Source: JAJEFO01 sp009843725 (GTDB lineage Bacteria; Pseudomonadota; Alphaproteobacteria; Rhodobacterales; Rhodobacteraceae). Taken from it: a DNA stretch of 64,000 nt. Below, piece after piece: positions 27,481 through 36,020 of the stretch. The stretch lies in assembly GCA_965243215.1 (NCBI GenBank), contig CBDEUJ010000004.1, positions 1,364,001 to 1,428,000 of the forward strand, in the 5' to 3' direction. Under the pieces are notes generated by a model, which saw only the letters and a list, made by a program, of their open reading frames with translations, did no database searches and had not been told where the DNA came from. Within the stretch, counting starts at the first letter, position 1; the number at the start of each line of letters is the position of its first letter. A program made the position numbers and the translations under genes.

Positions 27481-28290
27481 ATGGAACCTGTCTTTGCCGC
27501 GCTTCCCTTCGAGGAAAAGACGGCGGAAGCGGAAGCGGCAGGATCCGCCGCCCTCGATGTGTCCGGGCTCAGCAAGTCATTCGGCAGCTTCGTGGCGGTG
27601 GCGGACGTCTCGCTCTCGCTGGACGTGGGGGAACGGCGGGCCCTGATCGGGCCGAACGGCGCCGGCAAGACGACGCTGGTCAATCTCCTGACCGGCGCCA
27701 TCGCTCCGACGAAGGGCACGATCCGGATCGGCGGCAGGGACGTCACCTCGCTGCCGGCGCATCTTCGCATTCGGGAAGGTCTTGCCAGAACCTTCCAGAT
27801 AACGAACCTGTTCAACAGCCTGACGGTGCTGGAGAACATCGCGCTCGCTGCAGCCGAGCGGAAAGGCGAAGGCTGGCGCATGCTGCGCATGAACGCCTTC
27901 GGCGCCAGGGCGCTCGAACGGGCGGAAAGCGTAATGGACCTGATCGGGCTCACGCGCGACGCGTTCGTTGGGGTCGGCGAGCTGCCTTACGGCAGGCAGC
28001 GGCTCGTGGAGCTTGGCATCGCCTTGGCCCTCGATCCGAAGATCCTGGTTCTTGACGAACCCGCAGCGGGTTTGCCGTCAGAGGATCACGACATCATACT
28101 GACGGCGCTCGACGCCCTTCCGGGAGATCTCGCGGTCCTCATGATCGAGCACGACATCGAGCTGGTGTTCCGCTTCGCCTCCCACGTGACGGTCATGGCG
28201 GAAGGGAAGGTGGTGTCCGACGGTTCCGGGGAGTTCGTCAGGAACGATCCGAAGGTCCGGGAAGTCTATCTCGGGGAGTCCGCAAGATGA
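27481..28290 (+). CDS. Branched-chain-type ABC transporter ATPase (LivG type)
   Basis: A 269-residue ATPase with an unusual 25-residue leader (MEPVFAALPFEEK) before the core. Walker A GPNGAGKTT, Q-loop TFQITNLF, a LivG-type signature region ELPYGRQRLVELGIAL, Walker B ILVLDEPAAGL and H-loop MIEHDIEL are present. Its stop overlaps the LivF-type start. Confidence 0.93.
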   Translation: MEPVFAALPFEEKTAEAEAAGSAALDVSGLSKSFGSFVAVADVSLSLDVGERRALIGPNGAGKTTLVNLLTGAIAPTKGTIRIGGRDVTSLPAHLRIREGLARTFQITNLFNSLTVLENIALAAAERKGEGWRMLRMNAFGARALERAESVMDLIGLTRDAFVGVGELPYGRQRLVELGIALALDPKILVLDEPAAGLPSEDHDIILTALDALPGDLAVLMIEHDIELVFRFASHVTVMAEGKVVSDGSGEFVRNDPKVREVYLGESAR

Positions 28291-28994
28291 CCGGCAAGGC
28301 GCTTTCAGTCACCGAAGTCGTCGCAGGATACGGGCACACCAAGATCGTGAACGGCGTCAGTTTCGAGCTTGCCGCCGGCGAGGCATTGGCGGTTCTTGGC
28401 AGGAACGGCGTCGGCAAGACCACGCTCCTGCGCGCGATCTCCGGGCGGGTCGACGTGCGATCCGGCCGCATATCGCTCAACGGCGAGGAGATTCAGTCGT
28501 CACGAGCCTACCAGCGGGTGAGCAAGGGCCTGACGCTGGTGCCTCAGGAGCGCGAGGTATTCGCGACCCTGACCGTCGAGGAGAACCTTCGGGTGGCGAC
28601 CGGCAACGCGGGAGGCCCGGGCATCGAATCGGCCTACGAACTGTTCCCGCAGCTCAAGGAGCGCAGGGCCAACAAGGGCGGCGCGCTGTCCGGTGGTGAG
28701 CAGCAGATGCTGTCGATCGCCCGGGCCCTGCTGACCGATCCGGGCGTCCTGCTGCTTGACGAACCGTTCGAAGGGCTGGCACCTGTCATCGTCGAGCAAC
28801 TGACCGGGGCGCTTCACATGCTGCGCGAGACCAGGGGCGTCACGATGGTGCTGGTTGAGCAGCATGCCGATCTGGCCGTGGAAATCGCCGGAAGCGGGCT
28901 GGTCCTGGAACGGGGACAGGTTGCCCTGACCGGAAGCGCCGGATTCCTTCGCGAGAACTGGCATGACGTCGAGAAGCTGTTGAGCGTCGCCTGA
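28287..28994 (+). CDS. Branched-chain-type ABC transporter ATPase (LivF type)
   Basis: A 235-residue ATPase. Walker A GRNGVGKTT, signature LSGGEQQMLSIARAL, Walker B VLLLDEPFEGLAP and LVEQHADLA are visible. It completes the five-component importer (binding protein, two permeases, two ATPases). The MarR gene follows after 31 bases. Confidence 0.94.
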   Translation: MTGKALSVTEVVAGYGHTKIVNGVSFELAAGEALAVLGRNGVGKTTLLRAISGRVDVRSGRISLNGEEIQSSRAYQRVSKGLTLVPQEREVFATLTVEENLRVATGNAGGPGIESAYELFPQLKERRANKGGALSGGEQQMLSIARALLTDPGVLLLDEPFEGLAPVIVEQLTGALHMLRETRGVTMVLVEQHADLAVEIAGSGLVLERGQVALTGSAGFLRENWHDVEKLLSVA

Positions 28995-29025
28995 CCGGCG
29001 CCTTTTCATTCTGGAGAGAACCATT

Positions 29026-29580
29026 ATGCCCAAGGAAGACCACAGGAGAGAGTTTCCGCCGCTCAGCATCACCCACGAGGCCTGGCTGAATGACGGGACC
29101 GACCTCGAGTTTCGCGAGTTCGTGGCCACTTTCCTGACCCTGTCAAACATGATCCTGGAGTCCAGGGACTGGATCGCCGGATCGGTCGACCTGAGCGGAC
29201 CGCAGTATTCCGTGCTCGCCCATGTCGCGCAGTACGGTGCCCCGAAGATCTCCGACATTGCCGCGAGCATGGACGTGACCTCGAACTTCATCACCGTCAT
29301 GGTCAACGACCTTGAAGCCAAGGGACTCGTCTCCAGGGTCGTCGACTCCAACGATCGCCGGATCAGGCGACTGTCGCTGACGGAAAGGGGCACGGCAGCG
29401 ATCCACACGCTCACGCCTTATCGGCGCCGCGTGAACGACCTGTTCTACCACGGCTTCTCGCGGGACGAGGTGGAGCAGCTCATCCGCTTCATTCACCGCC
29501 TCTACAACAATGGCCGGAACGCGAACTACCAGACCAGGGGCGCCGACGAGATGGCACAGTCCAAGGTCGCGGTACCGTGA
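29026..29580 (+). CDS. MarR-family transcriptional regulator
   Basis: A 184-residue winged-helix regulator. Helix-turn-helix region YGAPKISDIAASMDVTSNFI, wing VSRVVDSNDRRIRRLSLTERG and flanking dimerisation helices match MarR proteins. GGAGAG precedes the ATG. Lying between importer and amidase in the same direction, it probably represses this operon and perhaps the divergent amidase through the palindrome at 22371-22391. The ligand is likely to be the imported compound. Confidence 0.9.
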   Translation: MPKEDHRREFPPLSITHEAWLNDGTDLEFREFVATFLTLSNMILESRDWIAGSVDLSGPQYSVLAHVAQYGAPKISDIAASMDVTSNFITVMVNDLEAKGLVSRVVDSNDRRIRRLSLTERGTAAIHTLTPYRRRVNDLFYHGFSRDEVEQLIRFIHRLYNNGRNANYQTRGADEMAQSKVAVP

Positions 29581-29606
29581 TCCGCACGAGCTGACGGGAC
29601 CTTCGC

Positions 29607-30965
29607 ATGCATGCCAAGCCGCAGACGCTGCGCGAACACTCCGCAGCCTATGCATCGGGCGCGCTGTCGCCAGTCGAGGCGATCGAGCGCGCGCTCGACG
29701 GCCTCGCATCGGCACCGCACGCCTTCACGCTGGTCACGGCGGACCGGGCGAGACGGGAGGCCGAGGCATCCGCGGACCGTTGGAGGAACGGAAGGCAGCG
29801 TGGCGCGCTCGACGGCGTTCCCGGGGCCGTCAAGGACCTGTTCGATGTCGCGGGAACGCCGACATCGGCCGGGTCGCTGGTCTACAGGGACGGCCCGGTC
29901 AAGGAGACGGACTCACCCGTTGTCGCGAGGCTTGCCAAGGCTGGCGTGTGCCTGCTCGGCAAGACCAACCTCACCGAATTCGCCTTTTCCGGGCTCGGCA
30001 TCAATCCTCATTTCGGGACGCCGCCCAACGCCTTCGAGACCGATGAACCGCGCATTCCCGGCGGTTCGTCATCGGGCGCGGCGATCGCGGTCGCGAGGGG
30101 GCTTGCCACGGTGTCGCTCGGCACGGACACCTCCGGATCGGTTCGGATACCGGCCGCAATGAACGGGCTGGTCGGCTTCAAGCCTGGCCCGAGCCGTTAC
30201 AACCGCACTTCGGTCTTTCCCCTCTCCCCGACGCTCGACAGCATCGGGATTCTCGCCCGTTGCGTCGACGACGTCCGGCTGATCGATGCAACGCTCACGG
30301 GCCGAGGGATCGGGGCGCTCGAAACGGCGCAAGGACTGGACGGCCTGACGGTCATTTCGCCCGAGGGCATGGTGAACGAAGAGCTGGACTCCGCCGTCGC
30401 CGAAAACCGCGACGCGGCCTTGGCGGCGGTGGAAATCGCTGGCGCCGATGTCGTGAGATGCCGGGTCGGCGAGCTGGACGCGGCCATGGAACTGATCAAC
30501 CGGCACGGCTCCATTGCCGGCGGTGAGGCTGCACAAGTGCATCGCGAACTGCTGGCGTCCGAGTCAAGCAGGCTGATCGATCCCCGGATCCTGGCTCGCC
30601 TGCGCATGGCGCAGGACATGCGTGCCAGCGACCTTGCGGCTCTGCTGGAGGGACGCGCCCGGCTCAAGCGATCGCTTCAGGCGGGAATCGGGCGGCGCTC
30701 GCTGATTGCCTTCCCGACCGTCGCCAGGACCGCTCCGACGATCGCCGAGATCGAGACGAGCGAGGAGGCCTGGTTCAGCCAGAACGCGCTGATCCTTCGC
30801 AACACGATGATCGGCAACTTCCTAGACATGCCTGGAGTGACCCTGCCGAGCGGCGTCGACGGCAACGGGCTGCCGACCGGAATGCTGTTCTCGACAACGA
30901 CGGGCCGGGAGGCGTCGCTCCTGCACGCGGCGACCGGGCTGGAGGCGGCGCTGGCGCATCAGTAA
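29607..30965 (+). CDS. Amidase-signature hydrolase
   Basis: A 452-residue amidase with Lys76 (GVPGAVKDLFDVAG), cis-Ser153 (IPGGSSSGAAIAVARG) and Ser177 (GTDTSGSVRIPAAMNG). It is the last gene of the catabolic island and would hydrolyse the imported amide or an intermediate. It is about 20 residues shorter than the divergent amidase at 20908 and clearly different from it, so the two may act on successive intermediates. Start MHAKPQTL chosen as the first ATG after the MarR stop. Confidence 0.9.
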   Translation: MHAKPQTLREHSAAYASGALSPVEAIERALDGLASAPHAFTLVTADRARREAEASADRWRNGRQRGALDGVPGAVKDLFDVAGTPTSAGSLVYRDGPVKETDSPVVARLAKAGVCLLGKTNLTEFAFSGLGINPHFGTPPNAFETDEPRIPGGSSSGAAIAVARGLATVSLGTDTSGSVRIPAAMNGLVGFKPGPSRYNRTSVFPLSPTLDSIGILARCVDDVRLIDATLTGRGIGALETAQGLDGLTVISPEGMVNEELDSAVAENRDAALAAVEIAGADVVRCRVGELDAAMELINRHGSIAGGEAAQVHRELLASESSRLIDPRILARLRMAQDMRASDLAALLEGRARLKRSLQAGIGRRSLIAFPTVARTAPTIAEIETSEEAWFSQNALILRNTMIGNFLDMPGVTLPSGVDGNGLPTGMLFSTTTGREASLLHAATGLEAALAHQ

Positions 30966-30974
30966 TTCGCCATG

Positions 30975-30989
30975 CGCCGCTCAGCGGCG
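30975..30989 (+). terminator. Short GC hairpin after the amidase gene
   Basis: CGCCGC-TCA-GCGGCG forms a perfect 6-bp stem ten bases after the stop codon, without a T-run. A weak or factor-dependent terminator for the 22-31 kb operon is possible. Confidence 0.35.
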
Positions 30990-31572
30990 TCGCCGGAGCC
31001 GAGGCGGCCACGCCCGTCCGGATGCCCCTGCGCCAATTCCATGGAATCAGTTCTGACGCCTCATGACCGACTGCGGCAACGCAACTGCATGCGCAGACTT
31101 CCGCGGGCGAGACGAGCGGACTGGAACAGGACAGCGTCTTCCGCACGGCACACGGTGGCGGCAGGGACTTCGGCCTCCGTTGGCAAGACGGCGCCAAGGG
31201 CGATGGTCATCGCAAAAGTGGTCGCGTTGCCGGCGCACGATGACGCCAGAAGCGATGCCGCACGGCCGCCGACAGGTCTCCGGAACTTGCGGAATTCGGC
31301 TTGTGCCTGCACCGTCCGCCATTTTGGCCGTTCGCCCATTCACAAGGCCGCGGACGCCAGCCGAAAGAGGCTGGGGTTCCAGGCCGGTGCGTGCGGTCTT
31401 GGCGGAACTTGGCAGACGCGCGGCGTTGAGGTCGCCGTGGGGCAACATCCTTGGAATTTCGAGCATTCTCGACCGCTCTTCGTGAGATCGATCAGCCCGC
31501 GCAGCTTGCAATCCGCTTTCATGCGCCACGGACCCGAGGGGAAATCGCTGCGACCGCGGCGCAGGTCTGGTC
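30990..31572. other. About 580 bases with no supported gene
   Basis: Overlapping open frames occur on both strands, none with a known family signature or a good ribosome-binding site. It separates two convergent catabolic operons and may hold the relic of a lost gene. Confidence 0.4.
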
Positions 31573-33003
31573 TCAGGCAATCGCAGCGGAGTGCCAGACG
31601 TTCTTCACGTTCATGTAGTTCTCAAGGCCCTCGGTACCGCCTTCGCGCCCAGAGCCGCTGGACTTCACGCCGCCGAAAGGGGTTTCCGGCATGGACGCCT
31701 CCAGCGTGTTGACCGAGAGGTTGCCGACTTCGACTTCGTCGACGAGACGGTCGATGTAGTCCGCCCGGTTGGTGAAGGCATATCCGGCAAGCCCGTAGGG
31801 CACGGAATTGGACTGGGCGATGGCATGATCAAGTGACGCCACGGGGTTCAAGACCGCCACGGGTCCAAACGGCTCCTCCTGCATGATCCGGGCGGTTTCA
31901 TGCACGTTCAGCAAGACAGTGGGCTGGAAGAAATATCCTTTGGTGCCATGCCGGGCGCCTCCGGTCGCCACGGACGCGCCCTTGTCGCGCGCGTCCTCCA
32001 CCAACGCGGCCAGGGCGGGAATGCGGCGGTCGTTGGCGGTGGGGCCCATCTCCACGCCGGCATCCATCCCGTTGCCGACGACCGTCGCCCTGGCGCGCGA
32101 GACGAAGGCCTCGGCGAAGGCGTCAAAGATGCTGTCATGGATGAAGAAGCGCGTGGGTGAGGTGCAGACCTGCCCGGCATTGCGCATCTTGCGGACCGCG
32201 CCGGAGACGGCCGCGGCCTCGACGTCCGTGTCTTCGCAGACGATCACCGGGGCGTGGCCGCCCAGTTCCATCAGGACGTGCGTGTCGTTCTGCGCCGCGA
32301 TGCCGGTCAGGTGCCGCCCGACCCTGGTGGAGCCGGTGAAGGCCACCAGCCGCACCGGATCCTGCGGGATCAGGTATTCGGAGATGTCCGAGGGCGTTCC
32401 GAAGACAAGGTTGAGCACGCCCGGCGGCAGGCCCGCGTCCTGGAAGGCGCGGGCGATGTGGATGGCGCCGGCCGGGGTTTCCTCGGCCGCCTTGATGATG
32501 ATCGAGCAGCCAGAGGCGAGCGCGCCGGCAATCTTGCGTGCAGGCTGGCTCATCGGGAAGTTCCACGGCGAGAACGCCGCGACCACGCCGATCGGCTGGC
32601 GATGCACGGAAAGCCTGTGCCCCTTCGGCGCGGGTATCACCCGGCCATAGGTCCGCATGACCTCGCCCGCATCCCATTCGAAGAACTCCGCGCCGCGGAT
32701 CACCTCGAGGCGGGCTTGAGGCAGCGGCTTGCCGTGTTCCAGGGTTATGGTCCGGGCGATCTCCTCCCGGCGCTCCCGAATCAGCGCCGCCGCGTGCCGG
32801 ATGAGATTGGCCCGGTCGCGTGGTGGCGTGCGGCTCCAGACCCGGAACCCGTTCACGGCAGCTTCGAGCGCGTCGTCGAGATCGGACCGTGCCGCGCATG
32901 GCAGGCGGCCAATCTCTTCCTCGGTGGCCGGGTTGACCACGGCCAGATCGTCTGCAGCCTTGCGCCATCGTCCGTCAATGAAGAGCCTCAGGTCCGGATA
33001 CAT
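31573..33003 (-). CDS. NAD(P)-dependent aldehyde dehydrogenase
   Basis: A 476-residue aldehyde dehydrogenase with Asn148 (FSPWNFP), Lys171 in the cofactor site (IIIKAAEETP), FTGSTRVG, catalytic base Glu246 (MELGGHAP) and nucleophile Cys280 (NAGQVCTSP). It is similar in length and style to semialdehyde dehydrogenases (succinate or 2-aminomuconate semialdehyde). In this island, with a 3-hydroxyanthranilate dioxygenase across the divergent region, oxidation of a muconate-type semialdehyde is a reasonable guess. It lies downstream of the LysR gene with a palindrome in its upstream region. Confidence 0.9.
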   Translation of the reverse strand: MYPDLRLFIDGRWRKAADDLAVVNPATEEEIGRLPCAARSDLDDALEAAVNGFRVWSRTPPRDRANLIRHAAALIRERREEIARTITLEHGKPLPQARLEVIRGAEFFEWDAGEVMRTYGRVIPAPKGHRLSVHRQPIGVVAAFSPWNFPMSQPARKIAGALASGCSIIIKAAEETPAGAIHIARAFQDAGLPPGVLNLVFGTPSDISEYLIPQDPVRLVAFTGSTRVGRHLTGIAAQNDTHVLMELGGHAPVIVCEDTDVEAAAVSGAVRKMRNAGQVCTSPTRFFIHDSIFDAFAEAFVSRARATVVGNGMDAGVEMGPTANDRRIPALAALVEDARDKGASVATGGARHGTKGYFFQPTVLLNVHETARIMQEEPFGPVAVLNPVASLDHAIAQSNSVPYGLAGYAFTNRADYIDRLVDEVEVGNLSVNTLEASMPETPFGGVKSSGSGREGGTEGLENYMNVKNVWHSAAIA

Positions 33004-33075
33004 CGGCGAGCCTCCTGCGTCCGCCGAACCAGATCAGGCGAAGCGGATCGCAGCTTCAAGTGAATTGAGGGAATA

Positions 33076-33100
33076 CTGATATCAATTCGATGAATATCAG
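33076..33100. promoter_or_regulatory. LysR-type dyad upstream of the aldehyde dehydrogenase gene
   Basis: Perfect inverted repeat CTGATAT-N11-ATATCAG, overlapping the end of the LysR coding region and ending 72 bases before the dehydrogenase start. Its T-N11-A spacing is what LysR regulators bind. The inner ATATCAATTCGAT recurs in similar form at 35935-35949 in front of the dioxygenase gene. Confidence 0.6.
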
Positions 33101-34047
33101 GCGCCTCGTTCGGCCGCCACCTCGTGCAGCGCCGCCTTGAACGCGCGGGCTGCTGGTGACAGGCTGTCGTCGGCGCGCAGCGAAATGCCGATCGGCCCGC
33201 GGCCAAAGGGCACGGTCCAGTCGAGTCGGGCCAGATTCCCGTTACCGACGTCCTGCGCGGTCACCTCCTCCGGCATGAGGCAGATCAGGTCACGCGACTG
33301 CAGGAGCGCCCGGTTGGCCAAGTAGGAGACCGATTCGATCGCGCGCGGCGGCACGTATTGCTGCTGGTTGACGAAGAACTGGTCCACCTGCCGGCGCAGC
33401 GTCGTCTCAAGGGGCGGCAGGAGCCAGCCGTAGGGCCGGATCTGGTCGAAGGACACGTCCGGCATGCCGGCCAGGGGATGCTCGGGGCCGACGACCGCAA
33501 CGATCCGGTCCTCGATGAGCTTCTCTCGCGTGATCCTCTCGCGGTAGCGAAGCGTGGACAGGCGCCCGACGACCATGTCGATCTTGCCGGAGAGGAGCGA
33601 GGGGATCAGCACCTCGTTCGTGCCTTCGCTGATCTTTATGGCCACCTTGGGCCGGACGGTCAGAAGACGGTCGATCGCGGCCGGCAAAAGGCCGGTGGAG
33701 GCGGCCAGCAAGGTGCCGATGACCACGCGGCCGGAATTCCCCTCGCTCAGGTCGTCCAGCTCCTGTGTGGCGTAGGAGACCTGCGCGAAGATGAGCTTGC
33801 CGTGGCGAATGAGGGTCTCGCCGAAGACGGTCGGGATCACGCCGCGATTGGTTCGGCTGAACAGGGTGACCTCGAAGTCCAGTTCAAGGTCCTGGATCAT
33901 CTTGGTGGCGGCCGGTTGGGAAATGCCCAGTTCGCGCGCGGCGTTCTGTATGTTGCCGTGGGTGCCCACGGCGACGAGCAGGCGAAGCTGGCGCAGCTTC
34001 AGGCGGGTCAGCGCCCGATCGAGGATGCGGGCGTGCCGGGAGGTCAC
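33097..34047 (-). CDS. LysR-family transcriptional regulator
   Basis: A 316-residue regulator with N-terminal winged HTH (LRQLRLLVAVGTHGNIQNAA, RELGISQPAATKMIQDLELD) and a C-terminal substrate-binding-like domain (about 95-300). The start is a GTG overlapping the stop of the aspartate dehydrogenase gene (GTGA), so the two are translationally coupled. It probably activates both arms of this island in response to an aromatic or amino-acid-like inducer. Confidence 0.92.
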   Translation of the reverse strand: MTSRHARILDRALTRLKLRQLRLLVAVGTHGNIQNAARELGISQPAATKMIQDLELDFEVTLFSRTNRGVIPTVFGETLIRHGKLIFAQVSYATQELDDLSEGNSGRVVIGTLLAASTGLLPAAIDRLLTVRPKVAIKISEGTNEVLIPSLLSGKIDMVVGRLSTLRYRERITREKLIEDRIVAVVGPEHPLAGMPDVSFDQIRPYGWLLPPLETTLRRQVDQFFVNQQQYVPPRAIESVSYLANRALLQSRDLICLMPEEVTAQDVGNGNLARLDWTVPFGRGPIGISLRADDSLSPAARAFKAALHEVAAERGA

Positions 34048-34820
34048 GGCACGATCCGGCGCGACATCTGGTCAAGCTTGGCGATGACGCTCATGGCCGC
34101 GAGCGCGGAACTCCGCGGATTGTCCGGCAGGGACTTGCCGCTGACGCGGAACTGAAACGTGCCAAAGTCCCCCTGGGCCCGGATCTCGTGGACGTTTTCG
34201 ACGATGTCCGCGTCGGCAATCAGCCGGACCTCCGTCCTGTCGAACCCGATGCCCGCGAGCGCGACGGCGGCGGCGACATTGGCGTTCCTCGGATACCGCA
34301 GGGCAGCGTCACGGGCGGATCCGACGAAATGCGTCACCGTCCCGCCTTCCAGCGCGTCAAGGTCTGTCACGCTCTCGGCGGGCGAGCCTTTCCAGCCATT
34401 GGGGGGCTTGCGTCCGACATAGGTGACCTTGTCCAGCGTGCCCACCCGTGCTGAGAGCAGGCAATCGAGCGCGCCGATCGCGCCGCTAGCCAGGTGCAGG
34501 CGGGCGTTTCCCCTGAGGGCGGCCGCCTCGAGCCTGGCCGACAGGTCGGCGTCGGCCAGGGCGCCGACGGACACGGAGACCAGGTCCAGGCCGCGTTCCA
34601 GGACCGCAGGTCCATGGTCGCGCAGGGCGCCATGGCCCGCGCAGTCCACGACCGCCTCCAGGCCGTCCGGCAGCGCGGCGACGGATCCGATGAACCGCCC
34701 GGGCGCCTCCAGGACGCGTTCCGGGCGCACCAGGACCGCCTCGATCGCGTGCGGGGTCGCGGCAAGCGCCTCGCGCACGTAGCTCGCGATCGCGCCGGTT
34801 CCGATGATGGCGATTCTCAT
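34044..34820 (-). CDS. nadX: L-aspartate dehydrogenase-like protein (NadX/DUF108 family)
   Basis: A 258-residue NAD(P)-dependent dehydrogenase. It has a Rossmann start MRIAIIGTGAIASYV and the family motifs HLASGAIGALDCL, VTYVGRKPPNGWKGSP, YPRNANVAAAVALAG and a C-terminal LPDNPRSSALAAMSVI. In other organisms the family oxidises aspartate to iminoaspartate for NAD synthesis or catabolism. Here it sits in an aromatic-degradation island rather than with nadA/nadC, so reduction or deamination of an amino-acid intermediate is an alternative. Divergent from the aldolase-like gene; operon with LysR. Confidence 0.85.
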   Translation of the reverse strand: MRIAIIGTGAIASYVREALAATPHAIEAVLVRPERVLEAPGRFIGSVAALPDGLEAVVDCAGHGALRDHGPAVLERGLDLVSVSVGALADADLSARLEAAALRGNARLHLASGAIGALDCLLSARVGTLDKVTYVGRKPPNGWKGSPAESVTDLDALEGGTVTHFVGSARDAALRYPRNANVAAAVALAGIGFDRTEVRLIADADIVENVHEIRAQGDFGTFQFRVSGKSLPDNPRSSALAAMSVIAKLDQMSRRIVP

Positions 34821-34841
34821 GGGCGTGCTCCCTTGCGGAAA

Positions 34842-34854
34842 TCAGATATCCTGA
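34842..34854. promoter_or_regulatory. Small dyad in the nadX/aldolase divergent region
   Basis: TCAG-N5-CTGA around an ATATC core, 22 bases upstream of the nadX start. Its ATCAGATATC core resembles the LysR-type dyad at 33076-33100. Weak on its own; listed because three such sequences lie in front of the island's transcripts. Confidence 0.35.
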
Positions 34855-34925
34855 ACTGCACACGTTTTGGTATGCTTTTTTTTGATAGCCACTTCCGCCA
34901 ATTCGGATTGGATGCGGCGGGCTCA

Positions 34926-34943
34926 TGCGCCCTCTTGGGCGCA
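34926..34943 (+). promoter_or_regulatory. Hairpin in the leader of the aldolase operon
   Basis: TGCGCCC-TCTT-GGGCGCA forms a perfect 7-bp stem 25 bases before the aldolase-like start codon, downstream of a run of eight T at about 34876. It could hinder or time translation initiation; no ligand motif is recognisable. Confidence 0.4.
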
Positions 34944-34967
34944 GCGGCAACGATGCGGGGCAGCGTC

Positions 34968-35921
34968 ATGAAATACGCCAGGCACGACGCCAAGGAACAT
35001 GCCCGCGAGCACATGCGCGGCATCTGGGCGGCCGCCCTGAACCCGTTCGGCGCCGACCTTGCGCTCGACGAGGCGGGGCTGCGCTCGAACATCCGCCACT
35101 GGATTGACGAGCTGGGGATCAGGGGCCTGTTCGTCGCGGGCAAGCAGGGCGAGTTCTGGTCGATGTCGCTGGAAGAGCGAAAGCGCAACATGACTGTCGC
35201 GGCCGATGAATGCGCGGGCAAGGCCGGGACGATCATGTCGATCTCGGACCAGAACCTGGACACCGCGCTGGAACTCGGTCGCCACGCGGAGGCGTGCGGC
35301 GCCGACTACGTGGTGGTGCACGCGCCGATGCTCAGCTTCTGCCATGACCGGGGCGAGCTGCTGTACCGGTACTACAGGCGGTTCTGCGACGAGCTGGACA
35401 TCGGCATCGCCATGTGGAGCCATCCGGACAGCGGCTACATCATGCAGCCCGAAGAATGCGCGCGGATTGCCGACCTGCCCAACATCGTCGCGATCAAGTA
35501 CTCGGTCCCGCGGGAGATGTACGTGCGGCTGACCCGCATGGTGGGCGACAGGATCCAGGTTTCGACCTCTCTGGAAGACGACTGGCTGGACAACATCGAG
35601 GAACTGGGCTGGCGGCTGTATCTTTGTTCGTCGCCGCCCTACCTGCTGCAAACCGCAAACGACAGGAGGATGCATGACTATACCGAGCTCGCCTTTGCCG
35701 GAAGGTTCGCCGAGGCGCGCAAGGTGCGCGACAGCCTCGACCCGGTTCGCGACGCGATCAGGCGCAGCAAGCCACCCGGAAAGCCCACCGCCTTCGGCAA
35801 GTGCTGGCAGGAGCTTCTGGGCCAGGTCGGCGGACATGTCCGTCCGCCGATGCTGGAATTGACCGAGGAAGAGAGAGCCGCCGTGCGCGCCGCGTTCGCG
35901 GCCAGCGGCCTCACGCCGTAG
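34968..35921 (+). CDS. DapA-superfamily aldolase/lyase (not a standard DapA)
   Basis: A 317-residue class I aldolase-type (beta/alpha)8 protein. The Schiff-base lysine is Lys177 in NIVAIKYSVP. The usual GTTGE substrate loop reads AGKQGEFWSMS and the catalytic tyrosine motif (PYY) reads HAPMLSF, so the enzyme lacks the residues that define dihydrodipicolinate synthase and should act on another 2-oxo acid or perform a hydro-lyase reaction. First gene of the plus-strand operon. An ATG at 34953 is an alternative start. A step after ring cleavage is inferred. Confidence 0.82.
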   Translation: MKYARHDAKEHAREHMRGIWAAALNPFGADLALDEAGLRSNIRHWIDELGIRGLFVAGKQGEFWSMSLEERKRNMTVAADECAGKAGTIMSISDQNLDTALELGRHAEACGADYVVVHAPMLSFCHDRGELLYRYYRRFCDELDIGIAMWSHPDSGYIMQPEECARIADLPNIVAIKYSVPREMYVRLTRMVGDRIQVSTSLEDDWLDNIEELGWRLYLCSSPPYLLQTANDRRMHDYTELAFAGRFAEARKVRDSLDPVRDAIRRSKPPGKPTAFGKCWQELLGQVGGHVRPPMLELTEEERAAVRAAFAASGLTP

Positions 35922-35934
35922 GGCGTTGCTCGAT

Positions 35935-35949
35935 ATATCAATTTCCGAT
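35935..35949 (+). promoter_or_regulatory. ATATCAATT motif in front of the dioxygenase gene
   Basis: ATATCAATTTCCGAT matches the ATATCAATTCGAT core of the dyad at 33076-33100 with a two-base insertion. It lies 71 bases before the dioxygenase start and could be a second LysR site. Confidence 0.4.
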
Positions 35950-36020
35950 AGCTACATGCAGAAGATTCCTTTGCGGTTATGGCGGCTGTCGGGAACAGTC
36001 CACCTAAAGGGGAGGACGTT

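Noticed and set aside
26442..27953. 503-codon minus-strand frame opposite LivM/LivG genes
   Set aside because: Antisense to two well-supported transporter genes; no family signature.
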